From Diadema setosum (taxonomy: Eukaryota > Echinodermata > Echinoidea > Diadematoida > Diadematidae), in the NCBI RefSeq assembly GCF_964275005.1, contig NC_092705.1, positions 22,129,997 through 22,193,996 on the forward strand: 64,000 nucleotides of DNA. The letters are read 5' to 3'. Below, in pieces: positions 1 to 10,856 of this stretch. Within the stretch, counting starts at the first letter, position 1; each line of letters opens with the position of its first letter. The position numbers were made by a program, and so were the translations under genes. Under the pieces are notes generated by a model. It was not told the origin of the DNA and searched no databases. It was given only the letters and a program-made list of their open reading frames with translations.

Positions 1-349
1 ATAATAAAATTAAAAAAAAAAAATCCTAGGCTCACAAGCCTGCCAGACGTCTTCTGACCACTGGAAGTAGATCGATTTCAGTGCTTCCGACCCAGGTTCG
101 ATTATCCCCGCTCACCGCTAGAGAGCAGCAGCCACTTGCGTTTCACCAGCGGCCGTGTAAAATCGGGAGAGTTGACCATCAAAGTGTACGATGGCGAGAT
201 CGAGAGTAGATTCTCTTCGTTTGGCGCACTTCTACGCTCTTTGGTGGACACAGCTGATCATGATCTTGACATCTAACGTTAGGTGCTAGTAGATAAAGGC
301 GTCTGTATTTCACCTCAACCTCTGCCCAGTTAACTTAGCTACTGCACAT
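1..349 (+). other. APTX: Possible 5' exon of aprataxin
   Basis: A strong donor (GTAAGT at 350) ends a stretch that can splice to the acceptor at 1951-1952. In that frame a TAG lies at 336-338, so the exon would be untranslated. A second, weaker donor after position 282 (GTGCTA) would instead put a 30-codon reading frame from the well-placed ATG at 191 in frame with exon 1953, giving a hydrophobic N-terminus. The sequence alone does not decide between these, and the left limit is unknown. Confidence 0.4.
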
Positions 350-1950
350 GTAAGTACCCAAATCTGACTGGATAGCTGGAGATGATTTTTGTGTTTTGTT
401 TATTATCAGTTTGTTATATTAAATGTGTTTTGACCAGTTTTCGTCCATTAGAACTGAGAAGACACCACATTATAGTCAACGCGTGGGACTACCCACCTGT
501 ATTACTTCGGTAGCTCCATCATCCATGCTCCTGAATATTTCCGTGTAACATTTTTGTTGTTAGGACTTGGCTTAGTGTTACAGGCCTATAGAAAGTAGCG
601 TTTGAACAGGATGTTTATGTCACGTCAGAGACTGAATGAAAAAAAGAAAATACTAGTATATTGGTTGTACCCGACAAACGTACAACTGTAACTAAATTGT
701 AATGTGGACCGATGTGATGACGTGATGTAGGATACTTAATACCGTAGGCCCTATGTACTAGGAATGGAACTGACTACGGGACCTAGTGTTGTTGAAGCTT
801 CCTTAATTAAATCTATGTTAGATTCTGATAATTTCAAAGATTTACATTTATTGGATACATAGTCATTCATTGGAGCGGGGAGAAATTCAAAACCTCTGCT
901 CCTCAACGCACATATATATAAAGCAACGAAGTTGAAGTTAAATTCTATTAATTATGTTGAGACCGAAATACTACACAAGTCCTCTTTTTAGGTAAAACTA
1001 AAATACTTCCGTATCAAATGTGACGTGATGTGACGTGTCGTGACGTGACGTGACGTGACTCATGGTCCCTGCTCCTGCTATAATCAAATCTTTTTTTCTT
1101 TTTTTTCTTTTTTTTTTTACTTCTCTTTTTCTTTCTTTCTTTCTTTCTTCCTCTCTCTCTCTCTCTCTTTGTTGTTATTGTTTTTGTTGTAAGGGTCTTT
1201 AATTTTGTTATTATAACTAAGGCTTTTCTAACGTAAAGAATACAGCTTCATTTATGGCTTTAATACTAAAGGAGGTGATGCCTGATGGGCAATCAAATAG
1301 CTAAGTTCATTTTTGTACATTACAATTTTACTAATGTTTCCTTCTATTGATGATTGTAGCAAAGGGAAAGGTAATCCAATATAATTGAGTAACTGTTGTG
1401 ATAAGAGTTCCTCTTTGCTCTTGTACCCCCTGCAACCCACCCCCATGCAGCACCCCCCCCCCCCCCCAAAAAAAAAGAAGAAGAAAAGAGGCAAAAAAAC
1501 AAGACAAAACAAAAACCTCTCTTGTTAGATCTGTATGATATGTATTTACAATGTAAGTATAATTTAGACCCACGTACACAAACAGTCTATTTTACATCAT
1601 GCATGGCTGGAAATGCTTGTAATACTTCAAACCATGTGGTTCTTATTATGGTGAAAAAGTAAAAAATATGCCTTGGTCTATGCTGCATTCTGGATGCCTG
1701 GGTTAAGGATTGAGTAAATGATATTTCTTTATGATGCTCCCCCTGAAATGCCAAGTGTCAATTTTATTCGACCTGATCAAAAGTGTTGCCCTCATTTGGA
1801 ATGTTGGAATTAACCTAATATTATGCACAATGTAGTTCTTTTTTTTTTTTGGGGGGGGGGGGCTACTAAAGTAACTCTTTTCCAAGAAAGAATATTTTTA
1901 TATCACATGTTTGCAACAATAACATGCTCATGTCATCCCTCTTCCCTTTC
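350..1950 (+). other. Aprataxin 5' intron or flank
   Basis: No coding signal. It holds a TGACG-type pentamer array (1016-1062), T- and TC-rich runs (1086-1168), a C-run/A-run at 1451-1480 and a T-run/G-run at 1840-1862. Confidence 0.5.
1016..1062 (+). repeat. TGACG pentamer array
   Basis: GTGACGTGATGTGACGTG-like units in tandem, giving several CRE/ATF half-sites in the aprataxin 5' intron. Confidence 0.75.
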
Positions 1951-1952
1951 AG

Positions 1953-2142
1953 TCATATGCACAGACAGGACGGTGGAGGTGTTGTCATAGTAACCATGAA
2001 GAGGGCATCCAGCGGAGGGGATGGTTGTCCAGTCAAGAAGAAAGGTCACTGGAGTCTCGGCCTACTGGACTCCATGAATGACCCTGCTCTACAGATCTTC
2101 TCAGACGAAGAGGTTGTGGTCATCAAAGACAAATATCCAAAG
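1953..2142 (+). CDS. APTX: Aprataxin first coding exon
   Basis: A pyrimidine-rich acceptor precedes 1953 and donor GT follows at 2143, phase 0. The exon encodes the basic linker and the first HIT strands through DKYPK. The frame is open from 1924, so it does not itself rule out coding upstream. Confidence 0.9.
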
Positions 2143-3756
2143 GTACTGGTCAGTAGTGGGTGTGTATGACAGTGTACAGTCACTGCTTCAGCTTGTGGTG
2201 TCTTTGTTATATTAATGGTTAAACTTTGATATAAACTTAGCTGTAAAATGTTTTGCAAATAAGTCAAGGAGCATTCCATGCATTTTATTATTATCATTGA
2301 TATTATGATTATTATTATTATGCTGCCTTCATCAAAAGATCCTTGAAAAAAATATTGTCATAATATCACTGGAAAATATCACTGGAATTTGTGAGAAAAA
2401 TCGAAAAGCATTTATTAATTGTGTCTTGGCAAAGCAGGAATCAACTTTGAGCCAGCAGCTGCCAAAAGACCATTAAGACTGAAAAAAAAAAAAAAAAAAT
2501 ATGACAAAAGATGGCAATGATGTACTGTTGCTTTAGTCTGTTGCCAGTAGGTATACAAACGCTGCACACTGGCACTGGTCTAATGGTCCAGGACTATTGG
2601 ACCAGAAACTTTTTTTCAGGAAAGGACCAGTAAAAGATTGAAAAACTGGGTTCTTACTGGTCCAACAGACAGTGGGACCAGTAGTCCCACAAGGGACTAG
2701 GACAAATGGGTTAGTGTGCAGCCCTGGGTATACTCCATTATTCCATGCATCAACTACTGTAAAATGAGGAATGTTTGTGTGCATTTTAATTTTGCAAATT
2801 TCGCAAGAGCAAAGATTCACGAAATCAAAATGCATGCGAAAGTTCTTGTCTGCACTATACGCATTGAATGTTAGAAAAATACAGTTCGTTCCAAGTCGCG
2901 AAAATTTCAAGCCACAAAAATATTGTTTTACAGTAGTTTGTCTATACAATTTTACTATGTTTGTTTCCCTTCAAAGATGCAAAATTATGTACATGCATTT
3001 TGAATGAATTTGTGGGTTTTTTTTTTTTTCCGGGTGGGGGGAGTTGCAAAATTTGAGTTACGTTGTAGGTGTGTAATTTTCACATTTTTTGAAGTAAGCA
3101 ACTAGATTTTGGTATTGTTTCTTTTTTCTTCTTTTTTTTTTTTAGTGTGCATTGACTTGCATAGTTTGACAGCCCTAGGCAAAGCCACAAATGACTACTG
3201 TAAAACAATCAATGTTCGCATGCATTTTAATTTCGCGAATTTTGTGAGCGCCAAGATTCACGAAATTTAAATGCACACAAAATTTCAGTCTACACTGTAC
3301 ATGCATGCATTGAACGCCAGTGGCAATTCGCGAAAATTTCATGCCACAAAAAAGGCAGTTGCCTCCAATTCACAATTCATGTGCCGCGAATATAATGTTT
3401 TACAGTATTTGGTGGCAAGGGATTCGTAAATTAGAGAATTAGAGGGTAGGCCCTGCCTGGGACTGGTGGGTAGGCGTAGGGTTGGAAATGGATGTTCCAG
3501 GATTGATAAACTGGATGGATTTGACCATCAAAGATCTCTTTACAACAAGAAGAAATAGGGTTTGAGGGATTGTAGAGTTGACAATGCCGTGTTTACATTC
3601 ACTTTGTTTGCAGGCTCGTCACCATTTTCTCGTGCTGCCCCGGAAGAAGATAAGCAGTCTTAAGGCCCTCAAGTCTGAAGATCTACCCCTCCTCAAGCAC
3701 ATGCATCGAGTTGGCAAGACGATCATCACAGAGTGAGGCAGCGCCCCCCCCCCCCC

Positions 3757-3787
<31 letters not shown>

Positions 3788-6700
3788 TAAAGAAATAAAA
3801 AGAAACAAATGACTCGCGGAACAGCCCTAAATCAGAAATCGCGCCGAAGCCTTTTCTTTTTTTTTTCTATTCTTTTTTTTGCTTGTCAAGTGATGGACCC
3901 TGGAAGTGGCATGAGAAACGAAAAGATTGCACGGGGGAGCCTTTTTTTTTTCTTTTTTTTTTTCTTTGCTTCTCAGCTGATTGAACCCAGAAGTGGTCCA
4001 ATTTTTCTCATTCTGAACCCCCCATAAAAATCCTAGTTATGGGCATGTGAGGCATGACACTTTTGACTTGGCAGCAAAACTTGCTCTTTTCACCTCGGCT
4101 GAGATGACTTATTTCCCAAGAAAATGTATAATACAAAATGTACAACAAATGCTGAAGTGATCAAAAGATTTGTGTGTGTGTGTGTGTGTGTGTGTGTTTG
4201 ACAAGAATTCATTTTGTAATCTAATGTTTCTGTAGGAAGCTTTGCAGTGTTGTCTTGACTATACACTCTTTGTTGAAAGGGTGGTTGATGTTTTGAAAAC
4301 TTGCATTATGAAAATGTGAAATATTACACATGCGCGTTGTTGATTTTTTTCTCTCTTCTTTTTTGTATGGATTTATTCAGCTCTACAGGTGAGAAGAAAC
4401 TGGATTTCAAGCTTGGCTATCATGCTATTCCTAGTATGAGGTGAGAGCAAGTATAAACTATGATTATGGTCGTTAGTGTTGTTCTTTTTCTTTGTCCTTC
4501 CTGCCTTATCCTTGTCATCTTCTGTTTCTACTTCCACCTCCTTTTCATCCTCCTCTTCGTCATCAATTTTTTTTTCTCTTTCTTTCTTTCTTGTTTCTCA
4601 CAATGTGTCATTCCTGAGGATCTCAAAAGAATCTGACTTGTTGAACAATGGACATTGAGAAATTACTTAAAAACTTAAAGCTATGATTTCTTGATGACCA
4701 CACAGATAAATGAAGTGATGCAAGTGGGAGGTAACATGTTCAACCCTGGAAATAATAAGAGAAAAGACCAATAACTTGCTCATAAGTCCTCATTAGGCGG
4801 AGCAAATCATTTGGGTTCTCGCAAAACGGTCACTGTTACTCCTTTTAATATGTGAAACATGATTATAGCAGTATTGCTGCGCTCTTAACTGGAGAAGTGT
4901 CTTTTTGACCTCTGCCAAGGAGGTTATGTTTTTATAGGCATTGGCTTGTTTTTCTTGTTTATTTGTCAGTTTGCAAGATAACTCAAAAAGTTGCCGACAG
5001 ATTTTGATGAAACTTCGATGAAATGTTGATAATGGTACAAAGAGCAGATGATTAAATTGTGGTAGTGATTGAAGAAATTTTATGAATTTTTGAAGGACAT
5101 TTTTATCTTTTGGCAAATAGGGTCAATGAACTTAGGAGTTCAAGCAGCGCATACTTGAGGTTTGCATACACGCACTGAAGCTCATGCTCTGCTCAAGGCG
5201 CCGCGCAGCATGCAGGAAGCTGATGAGGTAAACAAAGACTTCTTTATCATTTGGGAAATTGAGCGATTTTCAGCATGCGTGTATTGGTGAAAATGAGCTG
5301 CTTGGCGGAGGTCTTTGCTCTCCTCGTTGGCCATGGGGTTGAAGGTCAAATGTCAAGTGAAAATTCTAGAATTTAATTCTTTTCTCCACATCTTGGAAAT
5401 GGCTCAAGGTATCTTCATGAAACTTAATGCATATGCTTGTACTGCCTGACAATGATTCTTTTGAAAATGTTGGGTTCATGGGGGTCAAAAGTCAGGTTAA
5501 AATGCTAAAATTCTACTATTTAGTGCTAGAATTACACAATTTTTTCATACCTCGCAAATTACTCAATGCATAGACTTAAATAAACTACAGTTCGACCTCG
5601 ATTATCCGGCCATGTCGGGACTAGCGCTCATCCGGATAAGCGAATTGGCCGGATATGGGAGACACAATGTTAATGTAGCTGCCGTCCAAGCTGCTGTCCC
5701 AGTGCACTGGCAGCTAGGCAGGTAGCGTACCCCGCAAACGGTGGTGTAATCTATGCTAGCCTGTGCAAAATTGTAGTCCCGTCTTCACAAAAATAAAGTA
5801 TACCTTAATGTGAAAATCATACGTTTTAGCTTGTTAGATATTGAGAAACCTATCATGCATATCTCATGAAATTAGTGAAATAGATCCATGAAAAGATGTT
5901 AAAGTCACTGTTTTTTCTCAATTTTTGGATGAAAAAAAAAAAGTCCTTCACTGCGTGAATGCGTCCGGATAATAGAGATTTGCGGATAAAAGGAGGCCGG
6001 ATAATCGAGGTCGAACTGTATGTATAAACATACATTGCTGTACAGTGATTTTGTTGGGAAAGATTTGGGCCATGGGTCAATGGTCAAGTGAAAATGTTAA
6101 AAATTAACGTTTTCCTCATACTTTGAAAATCTATTACTCAAAGTATTGTCATGAAAATTGGGTGTTACCTGTTATTACCTGTAGTGATTATTTTACGAAA
6201 GTTGTAGGCCAGGGGTCAAAGGGCAAGAATCAAAAGTCTAGTGAAAATTCTCAAATTCCTGATTACTTGCTTCTCTGAAACAAGTTTGCCATCCAAATGA
6301 AATCTGGTTCAAGGAATGTATAGTGCCACCAAACTTTCAAACATGTCGTTTCTTTTTCGTGCCAGTCATATGAAACTGTTAACACACATTGTCGAGATAC
6401 CCTATAGACCTGTTGGAAGAATAATGTGAGATGGCAGAGGCATACCTGTCACCATATTGACATGTCTAGTTTGAAAATGTTGTTTCTTTCTTGTTTCTTC
6501 ACCACAACAGCCACTTGCACCTGCACGCAATATCCCAAGACTTTGATTCACCGTGCCTGAAGACAAAGAAACACTGGAACTCCTTTACTACTGATTACTT
6601 TGTAGAATCAGGGGGTAAGTTGGTCTAGCTTTTCCCTGGGTAGAAATATACTTGTCCAAACTAGCTGTCTTTGTTGTCATATATGCAACACAAATGTATC

Positions 6701-9700
6701 CCTTGGGCCGACATGAAATCCCCCCTGTATGTCATTTCCAAGGTTCGAAATTGGCAATGGTCCGCTGGCCATTGGCCACCCAAAATCACGTCGGACTAGC
6801 TAAAAATCATAAAATTCTGAAGTTACTAGTCCATCTGGCTAGCCAAAATATTGCTTCAGTGTCAAAATTGATTCTAAGTAGTCCGCCTGGCTAGTTAAAA
6901 AAAAAAAAAGTTAAGTGCAACCCCTGATTTCATTACAGGGATGGAACCTCATTCATGTGGGATCTAGGAGTGAAAACATTGTAGCCAAAATCAAAAGATG
7001 GCCAGATTTTGCCATAGCACGCTTCCATGGCAATCTGAGTGAAATCCAGTGAGAAGTGTAGACAATAGAATGTATACAAGAAATGTATTTTTGCAGCTAG
7101 TATACATTTGAACACAGGGGGCTGCATCACCAAAAACTGTACCAATCTAGACTGACCCACATTGACCAACCAAATGCCGTTCTATCTCACATTGATGGAC
7201 ATGATGTACCGATACTCTACAGATGAACAAGCTATGTATTGGTTTGTTGGAGATTTCCTAGGCGTGGATTGCTAGTTAAAAACTAGTCAGTCTTGAGTCT
7301 AATACACATTTGGATCTCAAAGAAATAGATCACAATTTGACCTGGGGTTCTTGGAAAAGTCTGTGATTGTTGATTGCTCATTGGCTCACTCAACGGAAAA
7401 GATCATCTATAAGAAATTTTTACAATACCCTCATTTCTGCTGCCTAAAATGCAGAGTGCTGGTTGAAAGGTACATGGCACCTTCTAACATAACATATGAC
7501 ATTGATTGGTATGATACACGTATAGTCAAGCATAGCTTTGACTATTCCTTATTGACTACCGGTATACATGTATAGCACCATTTTCACATGACATTGTCTT
7601 TTTCATCTCTCTGCAAAATGGCATGAAATGATATCTTCACAGAGATTACTTGCAAGTCGTGGATTTATGACCCTTTAATCACAGAACCCTAAAAATATAT
7701 TTTTAAAATCTTGTGACCAATGATGAGGTTGTGAAAGGAGATTTTCAACTTGCTCAAAAATGGCATGCAAGTAGACATCAAATTGGATGCTCCTGACACA
7801 TGAGAATATATGGGGGTGAACATGTGAGAATTTTTGATTTGAGAAAAGAGACTTTGACATTTTTGGATGGTACAAGTGTACAGGAAGTTAGTTTTTGATG
7901 TGTGTGAAAGAAGTGGATTTAAAGCTCTGAGGTAGGCCCTGTCTGTAGTAAAGGGAGTATCAGATTATTATAAGACTTGATAAACTCATCAACAACATTA
8001 TAGCCATGATCATGTCAAAGCATTCAATCCATTTACTGACTGTTAAAGGAATGGTACAGTTTTGGTTGAGATGGGGCTTGAGGTTTCTAGCTTTTTTGAT
8101 GATGATTTTTTTGAAATAATGAAACCTCTTATTAGATATGAAAGAGCAGTTATGATTTTCAGAGGAATTCAAAGTTTATTTGATGAAAATTGGTTTTGAA
8201 ATAGCTGAGATATCCCAGACAAAGCAATCCTGGGAAAAGGTGGGACCTACCTTTTATTAGGAGCACTTTGTTTTACTTTGTTTTTGGATATCTCGGCCAT
8301 TACAAAACCGATTTTCATCAAATGTAAATTGAATTCCATTTAAAATTTTATGCTTTTTAGCATTTCATAAAGTGGCTTCTAAGTATCTCGCAAAAAAAAA
8401 AGTAAAAAAAAGTTAAAAGCTGAATTATCACATCAACCAATGCTATACTATCCCTGGGATAGGACATAAAATGGAGGTCCCATGTATGAGAGAGTAACAA
8501 CTCATGCACGTAAAAGATCCTGCTTCATTCATTCATCGCAAAGAGCAGGGTGTTTAACCCGGTGAAGTGGTCCCACCTCACATCCAACTGGATCCCATGG
8601 AAGACCAGCTTAACGTAGCTGAATATGAGCTATCCAGCCATCTTCTCAGATGGAAAAGAACAAACAATGAAACAAACAAACAAACCCATCCCTTTAATTA
8701 AGTTTGTGAGGGTTTTCGTTCACACTTTGCCAAGTTGACAGATATATGTATTTCAAGCCAACTGGGAAATCAACCAACGTGACCAACATGCAGCTGTCAT
8801 AGAGTATGGTTTGATATATTTGTACATTGTACTGTATTCTACTTTATGCAGAAATAATGGAGCAGCTGGAGAAAGAAGGCCGAGTTGACACGTCGGGCAA
8901 GAAAGGAGAAGAACTTCTAAAATCATCTCTTAGGTAAGACCAAAGTTACGTGAAGTTTTAGCATGAAAGTGTTTAAGTGACAAACTAGCCTATAATCTAG
9001 GCAGAGGATGCTGCTATTGTATTTGCTGTTACGCTATATGTCTGATGTGACAGGACTCTTTGCTAACCATACATCTAAGACAAACAGTGGAAGTAATTGT
9101 TTCCTTATTATCAGCTATGAATCGGCCGTTTTTGTATGAAAAACTGCCACCGATTCATAGTCGATAATAAGAAAAGAACGACTATTAAAGGTATTAGCCC
9201 ACATTTGTAAACCTGCAGCAATTGGTCTCATAGTCAGCATGGAGTTTGGGTATGATTGCAGTAACACCTGTGCAAAATTTCGTTCCAATTAGTCCATTAC
9301 TTTCATAAAAATAAATGAAAATGCACCGTAATCCGTATGCATGCGTATAACGCTCGCTAGCTCCGGTCCACGTACGTGTTACATGTACAATGTACGTAGC
9401 TATAGCCCGAGCTCGTAATTCGATTTTGGGTCGGGTTGACCCGGTTTGAAAATTGATTTTAAAACGATGATTTTCTCTCTTTTATCGAATGGTATAGACA
9501 AAGAGCGACAGGTGAGGTATGTTACTGTTATAACTTGTACTTGAAGTCATATTGGACCTGTTTAATGCAGTTTTGATTTTCGTGGGTTTGCAAATGTGGG
9601 CTAGTACCTTTAAAAGCAAGACGAGTGGATACAGTGTAGGCCGTGAATGCTTCAGGCACATTCACTGTTTGTAGTCTCACCACATCAATTAGCAAAGACA

Positions 9701-10856
9701 ATTGTCTTGCCACATCAGATATTTTAGCATAACAGTAAAGACTGTAGCTGTATCCTCCGCCTAGATTATAGGCAAGTGGCAAACAAGCCTTTTACTTCTA
9801 GTGATGTTTCTCTCTCTCTCTCTCTCTCTACCATGGCAAATTTATCACAACACTGCAGTCATTTTTTTTTTTTTTGCATTGTGACAAGTAGGTCATGACA
9901 ATCAGGTCATTTCTTATACTGCAAGTATCTGATCATGACCTTTACCCTTGTCATTTACTATTGGATTTTTAAATTTTTCCAAACAAGTACATGTAGATTA
10001 TTATGTTGCTACAAAACCAGTCAATACATGTACTTCTCCCAAACCAACTATATTACTGTGGAACAAGTAAGCTTACTTCCAGAGAGCTAAGACGAAAACA
10101 TATTTTCTTTATTCAATGCTTTAAGATTGCAATGATAATCAGTTGGTGTTTCGTGTTGCTGGTTTTTTTTTATTACCCATGAAGCATTTCTGCCTGAAGA
10201 CCTTTTTAGAATAAGACCTAAAGAGGAGAAAAAAGGGGGGTGGAGACTTTTGGATGCATGTATGAAGTTAACAGTTTTGTGGCCATGTAATGTCTGTGGC
10301 TCAGTGGTAGACAGAACTTACAGCAAAGGTTATAGATTTAGATTGCATGCTGGCTCCTGTTCTTTCTCTTTCCCTCTCTTTCACATTTTTCGGTCTCTTA
10401 ATAAGTGCACACCCTTCTGCCAAATAATCCTTCTTTACTCAGTTTTGACTTTGATAGCTGAACAAGGTAGACTCTTCAGCTTAGAAATGGTATATTGTCA
10501 AATGTGAGAACTGGTACCAATCTAATGCACATTGTACTTGTAGTGATTTAAAAGTTCTAAGGGGAATACACTGTGTATTTAGAGATCTAATGATAAAATT
10601 CTTTTGACTGACGTGTTGCCTTATGTTTCCAAATTTTGAGAGGACATAGATAAAAGAAAGTTGTTAACATCTGTTTATGCAAGTGGAGGTGAAGTGCATG
10701 TATATGATGGATTCCTTACTGCTCTCTTTAATATATGTGTTTGTTTATTTTTCTTCCCCTCCCCCCCCCCCCCCAACCAGGTGCCATATTTGCAAAGCAG
10801 ACATGGCCAACATGCCAAAGCTCAAGGCACACATTGTCAAACACATCAAGACATGA
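1996..10856 (+). CDS. APTX: Aprataxin, FHA-less form (six coding exons)
   Basis: Spliced CDS 1996-2142, 3614-3732, 4381-4440, 6511-6614, 8852-8933 and 10781-10856 gives 195 residues. All junctions are GT-AG and phases agree. The product should remove AMP from 5'-adenylated DNA left by abortive ligation, in the nucleus. A basic stretch before GHWS (residues 14-20) leads into the HIT domain, with [10 protein letters not shown] near 40-49, LGYHAIPSM near 100-108 and the histidine triad HLHLH at 110-114 (H112 matches the catalytic human H260). DFDSPCLK and KKHWNSF follow. A C2H2 zinc finger (C172, C175, H188, H192) closes the protein, matching vertebrate aprataxin almost block for block. ATG 1996 is chosen for its good context (ACC before ATG). 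An in-frame ATG at 1957 would add 13 residues. No FHA domain is seen in the window, so the XRCC1/XRCC4-binding module is absent or lies off the left edge. Confidence 0.93.
2757..2933. mobile_element. MITE, CTGTAAAA ends, TA duplication
   Basis: Begins CTGTAAAA after TA (2755-2756) and ends TTTTACAG before TA (2934-2935). Related inside to the copy at 3198-3405, with TTCACGAAAT and GCGAAAATTTCA blocks shared. A mariner/pogo-type non-autonomous element in intron 1. Confidence 0.75.
3198..3405. mobile_element. MITE, second copy of the CTGTAAAA family
   Basis: Starts CTGTAAAAC after TA (3196-3197) and ends GTTTTACAG before TA (3406-3407), in the same orientation as the copy 265 bp upstream. Confidence 0.78.
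3614..3732 (+). CDS. APTX: Aprataxin coding exon 2
   Basis: Encodes [19 protein letters not shown] and onward to the KTIIT segment. The donor is GTGAGG at 3733, phase 2. It matches the human HWLVLPW...SSLKAV...LLKHMH block. Confidence 0.92.
4381..4440 (+). CDS. APTX: Aprataxin coding exon 3
   Basis: A 60-base exon from a clear TTTATTCAG acceptor to a GTGAGA donor. It encodes [20 protein letters not shown], the strand just before the histidine triad. Confidence 0.93.
4911..5323 (+). repeat. Dispersed repeat (GCCAAGGAGGTTATG type)
   Basis: Begins near CTCTGCCAAGGAGGTTATG, runs through GATAACTCAAAAAGTTG and GATTTTGATGAAA and ends near GGCGGAGGTC. The layout resembles a dispersed repeat known from many marine invertebrates; recognition is from memory. 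Confidence 0.5.
5330..6280 (+). repeat. Imperfect tandem repeat interrupted by a MITE
   Basis: Units starting GGTCAAATGTCAAGTGAAAA recur near 5345, 5485, 6082 and 6220. The MITE at 5588-6018 splits the array. Confidence 0.55.
5588..6018. mobile_element. Pogo/Tigger-like MITE with near-perfect ends
   Basis: Terminal inverted repeats of about 24 bp are exact (CAGTTCGACCTCGATTATCC and reverse complement) and flanked by TA duplications at 5586-5587 and 6019-6020. No transposase inside. The CAG start, TA target and exact ends fit a pogo/Tigger-type element that moved recently. Confidence 0.88.
6511..6614 (+). CDS. APTX: Aprataxin coding exon 4 (histidine triad)
   Basis: Acceptor ACAACAG, donor GTAAGT. 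It encodes [18 protein letters not shown] and the following KKHWNSF block. The triad HxHxH is complete. Confidence 0.95.
8043..8345. repeat. Fold-back repeat in aprataxin intron
   Basis: Arms 8167-8215 and 8286-8334 are inverted and about 85% alike (TTTGATGAAAAT ... ATTTTCATCAAA). Outer limits are uncertain. Confidence 0.6.
8451..8685 (+). mobile_element. SINE, 5'-truncated copy
   Basis: Matches the body of the SINE at 55317-55652 (GGATAGGACATAAAAT, AAAAGATCC, GCTATCCAGCCATCTTCTCA) and ends in an AAAC-rich tail. The tRNA-like head is missing. Confidence 0.8.
8852..8933 (+). CDS. APTX: Aprataxin coding exon 5
   Basis: Encodes [12 protein letters not shown] and onward to LLKSSL, matching the helix between the HIT domain and the zinc finger. 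Donor GTAAGA. Confidence 0.9.
9113..9171. repeat. Hairpin with 20-bp arms
   Basis: CTTATTATC..CTATGAATCGG pairs with CCGATTCATAG..GATAATAAG around a short loop, just left of the TTAA-flanked MITE. Confidence 0.7.
9189..9609. mobile_element. MITE with TTAA target duplication
   Basis: Ends AGGTATTAGCCCACATTTG and its inverse with 2 mismatches in 25, flanked by TTAA at 9185-9188 and 9610-9613. TTAA suggests piggyBac-type mobilisation. Non-coding. Confidence 0.78.
10285..10360 (+). repeat. Possible tRNA-derived SINE fragment
   Basis: TGGCTCAGTGGTAGAC resembles a pol III A box; the B-box region is degraded. Confidence 0.25.
10781..10856 (+). CDS. APTX: Aprataxin last coding exon (zinc finger)
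   Basis: A long C-run acceptor tract ends in ACCAG. The exon encodes a C-x2-C-x12-H-x3-H finger with the same spacing as human aprataxin, and a TGA stop follows three residues after the last histidine. Confidence 0.93.
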
